The translations under genes and the position numbers were made by a program. The notes beneath the pieces are model-generated. The model searched no databases. It saw only the letters and a list, made by a program, of their open reading frames with translations, and had not been told where the DNA came from. Source: Vibrio nigripulchritudo ATCC 27043 (lineage in GTDB: Bacteria; Pseudomonadota; Gammaproteobacteria; Enterobacterales; Vibrionaceae). From it: 39,911 nucleotides of DNA. Shown piece by piece: positions 17,352 to 25,655 of the stretch (position 1 is the stretch's first letter; each line of letters opens with the position of its first letter). The stretch lies in assembly GCF_000222685.1 (NCBI RefSeq), contig NZ_AFWJ01000246.1, positions 1 through 39,911 on the forward strand. Direction: 5' to 3'.

Positions 17352-17404
17352 TGGTATCCAAGGGGATTTCACTTTGTGATACCAAAATCACCATACGGTA
17401 TCAC
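17352..17404. promoter_or_regulatory. Candidate Lrp-type operator (three GGTATC half-sites)
   Basis: GTGATACC (17376-17383) and GGTATCAC (17397-17404) are perfect inverted arms 13 bp apart. A third half-site, TGGTATC, lies at 17352-17358. The spacing of the three centres is close to two helical turns, as expected for an octameric Lrp protein. The site is 60-110 bp upstream of the Lrp-type gene. Inferred from symmetry and position. Confidence 0.5.
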
Positions 17405-17468
17405 TTTTTGACGTTTTTATTACTAGAGCGCGACTAGGAGAGTGAGAGCGTTTTATCGAAGGGCAGAT

Positions 17469-17503
17469 AAAAAAAGAGCCAACCGCAATAAGTGCGATTG
17501 GCT
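17469..17503 (-). terminator. Rho-independent terminator of qrr
   Basis: Read on the minus strand, AGCCAATCGCA pairs with TGCGGTTGGCT (one mismatch, plus-strand 17477-17487 and 17493-17503) and is followed by a run of seven T's (17475-17469). Confidence 0.9.
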
Positions 17504-17578
17504 GATAGATAGTGTGAACAAATAATATTCACTAACAACGTCAGTTGGCTAGGTGACCCTCGGCTTTAAAAGGGTCAC
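17469..17578 (-). ncRNA. qrr: Qrr quorum-regulatory small RNA
   Basis: An approximately 110-nt RNA on the minus strand. It starts with the 5' hairpin GTGACCC...GGGTCAC. It then carries the block known from Vibrio Qrr RNAs: CACCTAGCCAACTGACG and GTTGTTAGTGAA (about 17528-17555). This is the part that pairs with luxR/hapR and aphA messages. A second stem (TTAGTGAA...TTCACACTA) and a Rho-independent terminator with seven T's follow. A sigma-54 promoter with exact -24/-12 spacing lies upstream and its predicted start is the first G of GTGACCC (17578). LuxO-like sites lie further up. Qrr RNAs act with Hfq at low cell density. luxO is not in the window, so this is probably one of the qrr copies unlinked to luxO. 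Confidence 0.93.
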
Positions 17579-17585
17579 GTATATA

Positions 17586-17604
17586 AAAGCAAAAGTGATG
17601 CCAA
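17586..17604 (-). promoter_or_regulatory. Sigma-54 promoter of qrr
   Basis: On the minus strand TTGGCATCACTTTTGCTTT has the GG (-24) and GC (-12) dinucleotides exactly 10 bases apart, matching TGGCAC-N5-TTGC. The GC lies about 12 bases before the predicted qrr start at 17578. Qrr genes are known to be transcribed by RpoN with phosphorylated LuxO. Confidence 0.9.
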
Positions 17605-17645
17605 CTTTTTTCAGCGAAAATACGCCTGATTTTGTATAAAAAGCT

Positions 17646-17719
17646 GTCAAATATGCAATTCTGTACGAATCCTAGTTGCAAAATGCAAAAACCAGATTGC
17701 ATAGTGAGAAAATCTTGCA
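17646..17719 (-). promoter_or_regulatory. LuxO-binding enhancer sites upstream of qrr
   Basis: TTGCAAAATGCAA (17676-17688) is a perfect match to the palindromic LuxO motif TTGCA-N3-TGCAA. A partial copy lies at 17646-17658 (minus strand TTGCATATTTGAC). Two TTGCA half-sites at 17697-17701 and 17715-17719 may also count. The sites are 70-140 bp upstream of the qrr start, a normal enhancer distance. Confidence 0.75.
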
Positions 17720-17994
17720 CTATTGATAAGGTTATTTTTATGAAACGTGCAAATAGATAAAAACGGCCAGCGTTCGGTTAAGAGGCTGAATTAGTTTTGA
17801 AATCTTTGGCAACTTAAACGTTTTATAAATTACATCGAAATCGAAGATAAACGTGATAACACTCTCAAAGTTAACTTCGTTATTAAGGAAATACTGAATT
17901 TCATAGCCAGAGTTGCATGGTCACTATGGTTCATATTGATACAACAGATTACAATCGGCGAATTCTTGAATTAAGATCACGTTAGTCATTTCGA

Positions 17995-19635
17995 ATGAGC
18001 CTTACGACGACCCGTTTTTTTACCTATCTGTCTGCCATGATCTGCTCAGCTGGATCGGTAGAGACCGTTGTAGCGCAAGAAACCATTAATGTCGGTTTGC
18101 GTTGGGTTCATCAATTTCAATTTGCTGGTTATTACGCAGCTATAGATCAGGGCTATTACGCGGAAAAAGGCTTTCACGTCAATCTTGTTCAGGGCTCTCC
18201 AAATCACGACGTGAGTGATGAAGTTCTTGCGGGTACGCTGGACTTTGGAATAGCGAATGGCGAGCTGGTACTGCAGCGTCTTCGTGGAGAGCCTCTTGTT
18301 GCGATTGCAGCGACCTTTCAGTACTCCCCTTCTGTGCTGGTTTCTTTGTCATCATCAGGTATTCGAAGCCCGAAAGACCTTGAAGGCAAAACCATCATGA
18401 CCGTCAGTGGTGAGATGTATCCGTCATACCTTTCCATGCTCTCAAGTGTCGGGGTTGACGTTTCTACCATTCGAATTCAGAAAACTTCGTTTGATATTCA
18501 GGATTTAGTCAACGGTCGTGTGGATGCGTTCAACGCCTACTTACCTAACGAGCCTTATCTACTGAAAAAACAGAATATCGACTTCACGGTTCTCAACCCA
18601 CGAGCTTATGGCGTCGATTTTTACAGTGACTTTATCTTTACCCGAGAATCTCTGGTTGAGGAAAACCCTGAACTGGTTGACGAATTCCGTGAAGCGACCT
18701 TAAGAGGCTGGCGGTATGCTCTCGATAATCCCGAAGAAATCATTCAACTCATAAAAGCGAAATACAACAGCGAAAAGAGTCTGGATGAACTGAGATATGA
18801 AGCGCTAGCCATATCAAACCTAGTAAGATCCAACCTGGTTGATATTGGCTACATCAACGAAACACGTGTTGAGAAAATGGCGTCAATTCTGATTCAGGAG
18901 AATCTCGCCCATGACCTCTACCATCTGGACGGGTTGGTTTATCGCGCAGAGAAAGAGCAAATCGCAGACGCAAAGAAACAAGTGTTCTGGTTATCGTTTG
19001 TGCTTATCTCTCTGACTGGTGTTTGTACGATTTTGATTTTGCTTATGCGACGTCTCAAGCAGGAAATGATTGGTCGACGAAAAGTAGAAAAACAGCTTCG
19101 TCACCTGGCATCTGTCGATCCACTCACCAGCCTTTACAACCGCCGCATGTTTGCCAGTTTGCTCGAAAAAGCTACAAACAGTGCCAACCGGACTCATACT
19201 CCCTACTGTTTAGTGATTCTGGATATCGACCTGTTTAAGGGTATTAATGACCAATACGGTCATAGCACGGGCGACAGAGTCATCATGGGCGTTGCCGATA
19301 CGATCCGAACAGTGGCTCGTGGCTGTGATGTATGTGCTCGTTTTGGTGGGGAAGAATTCATCATCTTATTGCCAGATACCAAGCTTGATGGTGCAAAAAT
19401 CTTTGCGTCCAGATTGAAAGATCAGGTTGGTATGAAAACTTTCCATCCTGAAGATGAAAACGTATTCAGCGTAACCTGTTCATTTGGTGTCGTGGAGTGG
19501 GAATTAGGGATAAGTATCGACGAATTGATTTCCCGAGCTGACGATGCGCTTTACGAAGCCAAGCGCTCGGGCAGAAATCGAATATGCACGCACATCAGTG
19601 AGAAAAGCAAAAAGAAAACTTGTGCTGAAGCATAA
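17995..19635 (+). CDS. Membrane diguanylate cyclase with NMT1/THI5-like periplasmic sensor
   Basis: A 546-aa protein. After a signal-like leader (to about 28) comes an NMT1/THI5-like substrate-binding domain (about 30-310: NVGLRWVHQFQFAGYYAAID, then QGYYAEKGFHVNLVQG, LDFGIANGELVLQR, DLEGKTIMTVSG). One membrane segment follows (about 331-351), then a GGDEF domain (about 370-535: DPLTSLYNRRMFASLLEK, DIDLFKGINDQYGH, RFGGEEF at 449-455). The active loop GGEEF is intact, and the inhibitory site RxxD (Arg442-Asp445) is five residues upstream, so product inhibition is expected. It should make cyclic di-GMP in response to a periplasmic ligand, perhaps a thiamine-precursor-like pyrimidine (inference). 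The ribosome binding site is weak. It is divergent from qrr. Confidence 0.9.
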   Translation: MSLTTTRFFTYLSAMICSAGSVETVVAQETINVGLRWVHQFQFAGYYAAIDQGYYAEKGFHVNLVQGSPNHDVSDEVLAGTLDFGIANGELVLQRLRGEPLVAIAATFQYSPSVLVSLSSSGIRSPKDLEGKTIMTVSGEMYPSYLSMLSSVGVDVSTIRIQKTSFDIQDLVNGRVDAFNAYLPNEPYLLKKQNIDFTVLNPRAYGVDFYSDFIFTRESLVEENPELVDEFREATLRGWRYALDNPEEIIQLIKAKYNSEKSLDELRYEALAISNLVRSNLVDIGYINETRVEKMASILIQENLAHDLYHLDGLVYRAEKEQIADAKKQVFWLSFVLISLTGVCTILILLMRRLKQEMIGRRKVEKQLRHLASVDPLTSLYNRRMFASLLEKATNSANRTHTPYCLVILDIDLFKGINDQYGHSTGDRVIMGVADTIRTVARGCDVCARFGGEEFIILLPDTKLDGAKIFASRLKDQVGMKTFHPEDENVFSVTCSFGVVEWELGISIDELISRADDALYEAKRSGRNRICTHISEKSKKKTCAEA

Positions 19636-19661
19636 AGATGTTCCTCAGCACTGAGCTTTTA
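19622..19661 (+). terminator. Possible terminator after the diguanylate cyclase
   Basis: GTGCTGA (19622-19628) pairs with TCAGCAC (19645-19651), followed by TGAGCTTTTAAT. The stem overlaps the last codons of the gene and the loop is long, so it is only a weak candidate. Confidence 0.35.
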
Positions 19662-19668
19662 ATACAAT

Positions 19669-19902
19669 TTACGCAATACTTGTCTCTTTTATCTCTGTCG
19701 TAACAGGCTGCTCACGATACTCGTGATTGCATACTCGACAGTAAAGCCTCTGTTCCATTTTATGGTAGTGATCACCATTAAAAACCTGAAACATCAATTG
19801 ATTAGCCTTCTCCAACAGCGTTGTACATTGTGGTGTGGTTTTGCACATAATGGCTTTATGGTGGGTCTTCTTTTCACACGCTTCACAATATACCTTAGGC
19901 AT
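19669..19902 (-). CDS. Small zinc-ribbon-like protein
   Basis: A 77-aa cytoplasmic protein. I choose the ATG at 19902 because AAGGA lies eight bases upstream; upstream in-frame ATGs (19935, 20016) lack such a site. The protein has two CxxC knuckles, Cys6/Cys9 (YCEACEKKTHH) and Cys55/Cys58 (LYCRVCNHEYRE), separated by a helical middle with CKTTPQC. The arrangement is that of a zinc ribbon binding one metal. I do not recognise a named family; similar small proteins are usually annotated as hypothetical. It is a single gene downstream of and convergent with the diguanylate cyclase. Confidence 0.68.
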   Translation of the reverse strand: MPKVYCEACEKKTHHKAIMCKTTPQCTTLLEKANQLMFQVFNGDHYHKMEQRLYCRVCNHEYREQPVTTEIKETSIA

Positions 19903-20146
19903 TTCCGGATTCCTTTTCGCTCTTCGGGTGGTCATTATTAGACCAAACCTATCTACTATTATTAATTTTGAAATTAATATTTGTGGCGAACCTAACAAAT
20001 TTAACGAACTTAACACTACACGGACACAATCAGTGTGCGTGGTGTCATAGATATTATCTTTGGATTCAACGAAATAGAGGATCTAAAACTATGACCTTTT
20101 ATAAGGTATGGTTATATTCAGAGATCCTTAATCACACCCAAACAAC

Positions 20147-20180
20147 AAAAAACGCCCTCCAAATTGGAGGGCGTTTTCTT
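20147..20180. terminator. Strong terminator downstream of putP
   Basis: AAAACGCCCTCCAA pairs with TTGGAGGGCGTTTT (about 20149-20176), giving a nearly loop-free GC-rich stem. T's follow on the minus strand (TTTTTTGTTG) and on the plus strand (TTTTCTTT). It begins 20 bases after the putP stop codon. Confidence 0.92.
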
Positions 20181-20198
20181 TAACTGCATGATTTTTAG

Positions 20199-21674
20199 TT
20201 AATCAAGCTCTTTGAGCTGTTTTTCAAACTCTGCGTGCTGAGCTTTTACTTCGTCAGAAGGTTCACCGGTTAGCTTGCTCACCACTACAATCGCGATAGT
20301 TGAGAAGATGATACCCGGTACGATTTCATACACATCAAACCAGCCGCCAGACAGTTGCTTCCATACCACAATAGTAATACCGCCCACCAGGATACCTGCA
20401 AGCGCACCATTGCGATTCATGCCTGCCCAGAACAGGCTAAGAACGATGGCAGGACCAAACGCCGCACCGAAACCTGCCCAAGCGTAAGATACCAACCCAA
20501 GAACAGAGCTGTCTGGGTTCATCGCCAGGAACAAAGCAATCAATGACAGCAGAATAACCGCAGCACGACCTACCGTCACCACTTGTTCAGGCGTCGCATC
20601 TTTGTTGAATACTTGCTTGTAGAAGTCTTCTGCCAATGCGGAAGAAGAGACAAGCAACTGAGAATCCGCTGTACTCATGATGGCTGCCAGAATTGCCGCC
20701 AGCAAGATACCGGCAATCACTGGATGGAACATAGCATTCACAAGTAGCATGAAGATTTTCTCTCCATCAGCTAAGTTGCTGCCCTGACCATTCAGATACA
20801 CCAGTCCAACCACACCGACCATTGACAAACCAGACCATACGACAGCAATGCGGCGCGCAGTTGTCAGATCTTTGTTGCTTCGGGATGCCTTGAATCGAGC
20901 CAAAATGTGCGGCTGACCAAAGTAACCCAAGCCCCATGCAACCAGAGAGATGATTGCTATAGCAGTCAATGGTTCACCTTTTGAGTCATTCCACAGTGTT
21001 AGCAACTCTGGGTTAATGGTTTCCAGATCAGTAACCAGTTGACCAAATCCACCATTCATTGCTGCAACTGGAACGATCATCAGTGCCGCCGCCATCAGCA
21101 GACCTTGCACCAGATCCGTCCAGGATACCGCAAGGAAACCACCGAATAGTGTGTAGGAAACCACACAAACGGTTCCTATTATCACCGCTGTGGTGTAATT
21201 CAATCCAAAGACCGTTTCAAACAGTTTTCCGCCCGCAACCAAGCCGGAGCTGGTATAGAAAAGGAAGAACAAAAGGATAAAGAAAGCAGAGATTGTCTGA
21301 ATCAGTTTGGAATTGTCATGAAAACGACGTGACAGAAACTCAGGAAGCGTCAGAGCGTCAGTCGTAATACTGTACGTGCGAAGGCGCTTGGCATTAATCA
21401 GCCAGTTTGCCCAGGTACCCACTAGTAAGCCACCAGCAAGCCAGAACGCTTCAATACCCGCAGCATAAGCATAGCCTGGCAAGCCAAGCAGCAGCCAGCC
21501 ACTCATATCTGAAGCGCCAGCAGACAGAGCCGCAGGCCAAGGACCAAGCGAACGGCCTCCCAGGAAGTAATCACTGGAACTGGACGTACGCTTATAAGCG
21601 ATAACACCGATTGCAAGCATCAAAATGAGATACGCAATAAAGGTACCGGTAATAGCAAAGCTATTCTCGATCAT
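20199..21674 (-). CDS. putP: Sodium/proline symporter PutP
   Basis: A 491-aa sodium:solute symporter (SSS family) with about 13 membrane segments, very close to the E. coli PutP pattern and length (502). Diagnostic blocks include YFLGGRSLGPWPAALSAGAS, DMSGWLLLGLPGYAYAAG, WANWLINAKRLR, FLSRRFHD, TSSGLVAGGKLFE and GYFGQPHILARF. It imports proline with sodium across the inner membrane, supplying PutA. The start has a strong GAGGAG site. It is the last gene of the put cluster. An intercistronic hairpin (21710-21747) separates it from the upstream gene. A terminator follows. Confidence 0.97.
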   Translation of the reverse strand: MIENSFAITGTFIAYLILMLAIGVIAYKRTSSSSDYFLGGRSLGPWPAALSAGASDMSGWLLLGLPGYAYAAGIEAFWLAGGLLVGTWANWLINAKRLRTYSITTDALTLPEFLSRRFHDNSKLIQTISAFFILLFFLFYTSSGLVAGGKLFETVFGLNYTTAVIIGTVCVVSYTLFGGFLAVSWTDLVQGLLMAAALMIVPVAAMNGGFGQLVTDLETINPELLTLWNDSKGEPLTAIAIISLVAWGLGYFGQPHILARFKASRSNKDLTTARRIAVVWSGLSMVGVVGLVYLNGQGSNLADGEKIFMLLVNAMFHPVIAGILLAAILAAIMSTADSQLLVSSSALAEDFYKQVFNKDATPEQVVTVGRAAVILLSLIALFLAMNPDSSVLGLVSYAWAGFGAAFGPAIVLSLFWAGMNRNGALAGILVGGITIVVWKQLSGGWFDVYEIVPGIIFSTIAIVVVSKLTGEPSDEVKAQHAEFEKQLKELD

Positions 21675-21709
21675 ATAAAACTCCTCGTTTTATTGTTTTT
21701 CTTCCATGT

Positions 21710-21747
21710 GACCCTTTTCTGGATGAACTGATCACCAGAAAAGGGTC
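21710..21747 (-). repeat. Intercistronic hairpin between the PutA C-terminal-domain gene and putP
   Basis: GACCCTTTTCTGG and CCAGAAAAGGGTC (plus-strand 21710-21722 and 21735-21747) form a perfect 13-bp stem with a 12-nt loop. No T tract follows on the minus strand, so it is unlikely to be a full terminator. It may stabilise the 3' end of the upstream message or lower putP expression relative to putA. Confidence 0.7.
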
Positions 21748-21760
21748 GGCATGAGATTGG

Positions 21761-22459
21761 CTAGTGACCGTCGTTACCCAGCTCAAGCAAGGTCGCGTTT
21801 CCGCCTACTGCCGTAATGTTGATGGTGCGCGTTCGCTCAGTCACGAAGCGCAGAACAAGGAAGGGATCCAAGGACGTCGGTAAACCGACAAGATCCGTTT
21901 CACTAATGAACGAAACGATGGCACCGCTTCGCTCGGAAAGACTTCTGTTCAAAAGAATTTCCTGTTGTGGAGAACCTGCATAACCCAGTGAGCGAACATC
22001 GCTCTCTAAGATTTCCTGCGCAGATTCTCTCGGTATAGTTTGCAAAATATTGGCTGGCAATGTTGCCGAAGACACAGCCTGACTTATCGCCTGAGTCAGG
22101 GCGTCATCATCAGAGCTCAGAACCACTGTGTTGCCTGCTAACAACGCGCAAACCAACTGTGCCACAATGGCTTGACGAGCACCTTGCGATGCTTCGTCCT
22201 GAATCAACAAACTCACTCCACGACCAGCGGTGTAAAGCTCATTCGTTTCACCAGTGGGTCCTGGCATTAGCTGGCTATTTGCCAGTAACGCTTCACCTTG
22301 CTCAAGGTGATAGCGAAACACTGGCTCAAGACCCAGTTCGGTTTGCGCCAGTTCCTGCTTGAGTGACAGAACCGCAGCACTGCGTTGTTCGTAGCTGGTC
22401 AGATTCCAGTTTTCCCATGCAGAGTAGGCATCTGAAAAACAAGTGACTTGATGTACCAT
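21761..22459 (-). CDS. Free-standing PutA C-terminal (ALDH-like) domain protein
   Basis: A 232-aa protein that matches the C-terminal domain found fused in longer PutA proteins. It contains GPTGETNELYTAGRGVSLLI (PutA: GPTGERN...PRGRVLCL), AIVSFISETD (PutA: GAIVSVQGF) and, near the end, ERTRTINITAVGGNATLLEL (PutA: ERSLSVNTAAAGGNASLMTIG). In fused PutA this ALDH-like domain is catalytically dead and closes the substrate-channelling tunnel. Here it lies 11 bp downstream of putA, whose product lacks it. Its start site AAGGAGG overlaps the putA stop codon, suggesting translational coupling and roughly equal amounts. I infer that it binds PutA in trans. Databases may call such genes 1-pyrroline-5-carboxylate dehydrogenase, but the catalytic motifs are absent. 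Confidence 0.88.
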   Translation of the reverse strand: MVHQVTCFSDAYSAWENWNLTSYEQRSAAVLSLKQELAQTELGLEPVFRYHLEQGEALLANSQLMPGPTGETNELYTAGRGVSLLIQDEASQGARQAIVAQLVCALLAGNTVVLSSDDDALTQAISQAVSSATLPANILQTIPRESAQEILESDVRSLGYAGSPQQEILLNRSLSERSGAIVSFISETDLVGLPTSLDPFLVLRFVTERTRTINITAVGGNATLLELGNDGH

Positions 22460-22470
22460 ATCGGTCCTCC

Positions 22471-25400
22471 TTATGCGTAAACGGCTTGAGTGAATCGGAT
22501 CAGGTAGTGTGGACCACCTGCTTTCGGACCAGTGCCAGACAGACCTTGCCCGCCAAATGGCTGAACCCCTACCACAGCACCGACCTGATCGCGGTTGATG
22601 TAGCAGTTACCCACACGTGCATGCTTTTCAATCCAGCGATAAGTGGTTTCGTTGCGGCTATGAACGCCCATTGTTAGACCAAAACCTGTATCGTTGATTT
22701 GCTTAACCACATCGGCTAGCTGATTAGCTTTGAAACGAATGATATGCAGAACCGGACCAAACTTTTCTTTTTCCAGCACAGAGATATCGCTGATTTCGAA
22801 CGCAGAAGGCGCAACAAAATCTCCGTTGGCACACGCGTGGGAAAGTTCAGCCTGAGCGATCAGCTTTTGGCTGCTGCTCATTTTCTCAATGTGTTCCAGC
22901 AAATTCGTCTTCGCTGTTTCATCGATCACCGGACCGACATCGGTTTTGTGAAGGTATGGCAGACCAACATCCAGCTGAGCCATCGCCCCCTGAATCAGCG
23001 CAACGATTCGATCGGCGATGTCTTCCTGAACGTAAAGAACACGCAGTGCAGAGCAACGCTGACCCGCGGATGCAAACGCCGAACGCATTACATCACGGAC
23101 GACTTGCTCTGGCAGGGCAGTACTGTCGACAATCATCGCGTTCTGACCGCCTGTTTCAGCAATGAAAGGAACGGGAGCTGATTCTCGGCTAGCCAGAGTC
23201 GCGTTAATGCGCTGAGCCGTTTCTGTCGAGCCTGTAAATGCCACACCTGCAATCGCTGGGTGGGACGTCAAGGCACTACCAATTTCACGACCGATGCCCG
23301 GAAGAAGCTGAATCACACCTGCAGGGAAACCCGCTTCTTGCATCAACTCAATGGCTTTAACTGCAATCAGGCTGGTTTGTTCTGCTGGTTTTGCAACAAC
23401 CGTATTACCGGCAACCAGTGCGGCTGTTACCTGCCCGAGGAATATCGCCAGTGGGAAGTTCCACGGACTGATACATACAAATACTCCACGCCCTTCACGA
23501 GTCACTTGCTTGGTCGAACCATCAAACGCCGTAATACTGGTTGGTGTAGTCAGCTCATTGGCGTTGTTGGCGTAGAAACGACAGAAATCAACTGCTTCAC
23601 GAACTTCATCGATGCTGTCATGAATCGTCTTACCTGCTTCGTGGTGGCAAATCGCCACCAGCTCTGCCAAATCACGCTCCATTAGGTCAGCCAATGTGTT
23701 GAGGTAAGCGCCGCGAGCTTGTGTACTCTGGCTCTTCCAACTTTCAACATTTGCAGCAGCAACGTCTAGTGCTTCGGAAACATGATCAAGGGTTGCAAAA
23801 ACAATTTGTCCGACCTGTTTGGTGTGATCGTATGGAGCAGTCACAGAGGTAGGATGAATACCATCCTTGATCATGCTTTCGAAACGGCTTTCACCATTGA
23901 TAATCGGGGCACCCTGCCACTGGCGCTCATCAAATGAATGCACTGCCTTTTCAAAAGCTTCGGCTTCACTTTCAATATCAATATTGACGCCAATCGAGTT
24001 TGCGCGATCTTCAAAAATTGCGCCGGGAAGCGGAATCTTGGTGTTATTCAGAGTTGGGAATGCCAGCAAAGAATCAACCGGGTGGTGCGTTAAGGTTTCA
24101 ACCGGGCAGCGTGCATCCACCAAACGGTGAACAAAGGAGCTGTTTGCACCGTTCTCTAACAAGCGACGAACCAAGTAAGGCAGCAGGTCTTTATGGCTAC
24201 CCACTGGCGCATAGATACGCACCGACTGACCGTAAGCCGCCATTGCGTGCTCGTATAGCGCATCACCCATGCCGTGCAGGCGCTGGAATTCGAAGTCTTT
24301 ATGCTGAGCCATCACGGCGATAGCCGTAACGGTATGAGCGTTGTGGCTGGCAAACTGAGGGAAAATGTTGCCACGTACTTCCTCACTAAGAAGGAAACGG
24401 GCACAAGCCAGGTAAGCAACATCCGTTGCTTCTTTGCGTGTGTAAACCGGGTAGTTATCGTAGCCACCCTGCTGCGACCATTTGATTTCGCTGTCCCAGT
24501 AAGCCCCTTTCACCAAACGAAGTGGGATCAGGTCACCCTGCTCTTTTGCCAACCCATTGAGCCAGACCAGCACCGGAAGCGCGCGTTTTGAATATGCCTG
24601 AACAACCAGACCAAACTTACCCCAACCTTTAACCGTTTCGCTGCGATAGAGCTTTTCAAACAGACGAAGAGAGAGCTCAAGACGATCAGCCTCTTCAGCA
24701 TCAATTGTAATAGCAACATCCAGCTCGCGAGCACGCTCAAGCAGCTTGAGAACTGTGGAATACATTTCATCCATTACACGTTCAAAGTTTGCAACTTCGT
24801 AACGTGGATGAAGAGCAGAAAGCTTAATCGAGACTGATGGCGCTGGGCTGGTTTCTAAGCCGTATTTGTCGCGACCCACAGCTTCGATAGCCATGATGTA
24901 ATCTTTGAAATATTTATTTGCGTCTGCTTCTGTCAGCGCTGCTTCACCCAACATATCAAAAGAGTAAGTGTAGCCTTTGTCGCGCATCTTGCGACCGTTT
25001 TTCTGCGCTTCAGAAATAGTGCGACCCAAAACAAACTGGTGTCCCATGATTTTCATTGCCTGATGCATGGCTTTACGAATCACAGGCTCTGAAAGCTTAT
25101 TGACCAGGCTGTTAACTGCCTGAGTTGGAGATTTGCTGTCGGAATCTTTAAGACCCACCACTTTGCCGGTTAACATCAATCCCCAAGTCGAGGCGTTAAC
25201 AAACACAGAGTCAGAATTCTTAAGGTGAGATTTCCAATCCGCAACGCTTAGCTTGTCGCGAATAAGAGCATCCGCCGTCGCCGAGTCAGGAATACGCATC
25301 AAGGCTTCCGCCAGACACATCAGTAAGATGCCTTCCTGAGTGTCTAAGCTGTATTCCAGAAGAAGCGCATCAATCATTTGTACCGCTTCTTTGTCTGCAC

Positions 25401-25593
25401 GAATAGCGTTAATCAATGCTGTCGTTTTTTCTTCTGTAGCACGCTTTTCGTCGTCAGAAGGCTGAGCTAATGGGATTAATTGCTCTAGCCATTGGGTTTC
25501 TTCCACCATATACAATGGCGAGATCAGTGACCAAAGCTGGTCAAGCGGCTGCTCAACGAACTCTTTCGTCAACACATCTGTTGCTGTAAACAT
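22471..25593 (-). CDS. putA: Bifunctional proline dehydrogenase / P5C dehydrogenase PutA (no RHH, no C-terminal domain)
   Basis: A 1040-aa PutA. The N-terminal half is the FAD proline dehydrogenase barrel (about 90-480: SIKLSALHPRYEVANFERV, AITIDAEEADRLELSLRLFE, VVQAYSKRALPVL, RLVKGAYWDSEIKWSQ, CPVETLTHH). The second half is the aldehyde dehydrogenase (about 560-1040: ISPWNFPLAIFLGQVTAAL, GVAFTGSTETAQ, AETGGQNAMIVDS, SAGQRCSALR with catalytic Cys847, GGQGLSGTGPKAGGPHYL). It converts proline to glutamate by way of P5C on the inner face of the membrane. Compared with the 1320-aa E. coli protein it lacks the ribbon-helix-helix repressor domain and the C-terminal domain; the latter is the next gene. 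A GAGGAAA site precedes the ATG. Confidence 0.97.
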   Translation of the reverse strand: MFTATDVLTKEFVEQPLDQLWSLISPLYMVEETQWLEQLIPLAQPSDDEKRATEEKTTALINAIRADKEAVQMIDALLLEYSLDTQEGILLMCLAEALMRIPDSATADALIRDKLSVADWKSHLKNSDSVFVNASTWGLMLTGKVVGLKDSDSKSPTQAVNSLVNKLSEPVIRKAMHQAMKIMGHQFVLGRTISEAQKNGRKMRDKGYTYSFDMLGEAALTEADANKYFKDYIMAIEAVGRDKYGLETSPAPSVSIKLSALHPRYEVANFERVMDEMYSTVLKLLERARELDVAITIDAEEADRLELSLRLFEKLYRSETVKGWGKFGLVVQAYSKRALPVLVWLNGLAKEQGDLIPLRLVKGAYWDSEIKWSQQGGYDNYPVYTRKEATDVAYLACARFLLSEEVRGNIFPQFASHNAHTVTAIAVMAQHKDFEFQRLHGMGDALYEHAMAAYGQSVRIYAPVGSHKDLLPYLVRRLLENGANSSFVHRLVDARCPVETLTHHPVDSLLAFPTLNNTKIPLPGAIFEDRANSIGVNIDIESEAEAFEKAVHSFDERQWQGAPIINGESRFESMIKDGIHPTSVTAPYDHTKQVGQIVFATLDHVSEALDVAAANVESWKSQSTQARGAYLNTLADLMERDLAELVAICHHEAGKTIHDSIDEVREAVDFCRFYANNANELTTPTSITAFDGSTKQVTREGRGVFVCISPWNFPLAIFLGQVTAALVAGNTVVAKPAEQTSLIAVKAIELMQEAGFPAGVIQLLPGIGREIGSALTSHPAIAGVAFTGSTETAQRINATLASRESAPVPFIAETGGQNAMIVDSTALPEQVVRDVMRSAFASAGQRCSALRVLYVQEDIADRIVALIQGAMAQLDVGLPYLHKTDVGPVIDETAKTNLLEHIEKMSSSQKLIAQAELSHACANGDFVAPSAFEISDISVLEKEKFGPVLHIIRFKANQLADVVKQINDTGFGLTMGVHSRNETTYRWIEKHARVGNCYINRDQVGAVVGVQPFGGQGLSGTGPKAGGPHYLIRFTQAVYA

Positions 25594-25655
25594 GCGTTTT
25601 CCTCAATCTCATGCCCGAACAAAATATCGGGTTCATCCACAATGGGTAGCAGTGT

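Noticed and set aside
20091-20183. About 30-codon frame with an AGAGGA site upstream of the putP terminator
   Set aside because: The frame runs straight through the strong bidirectional terminator, so a stable message is unlikely.
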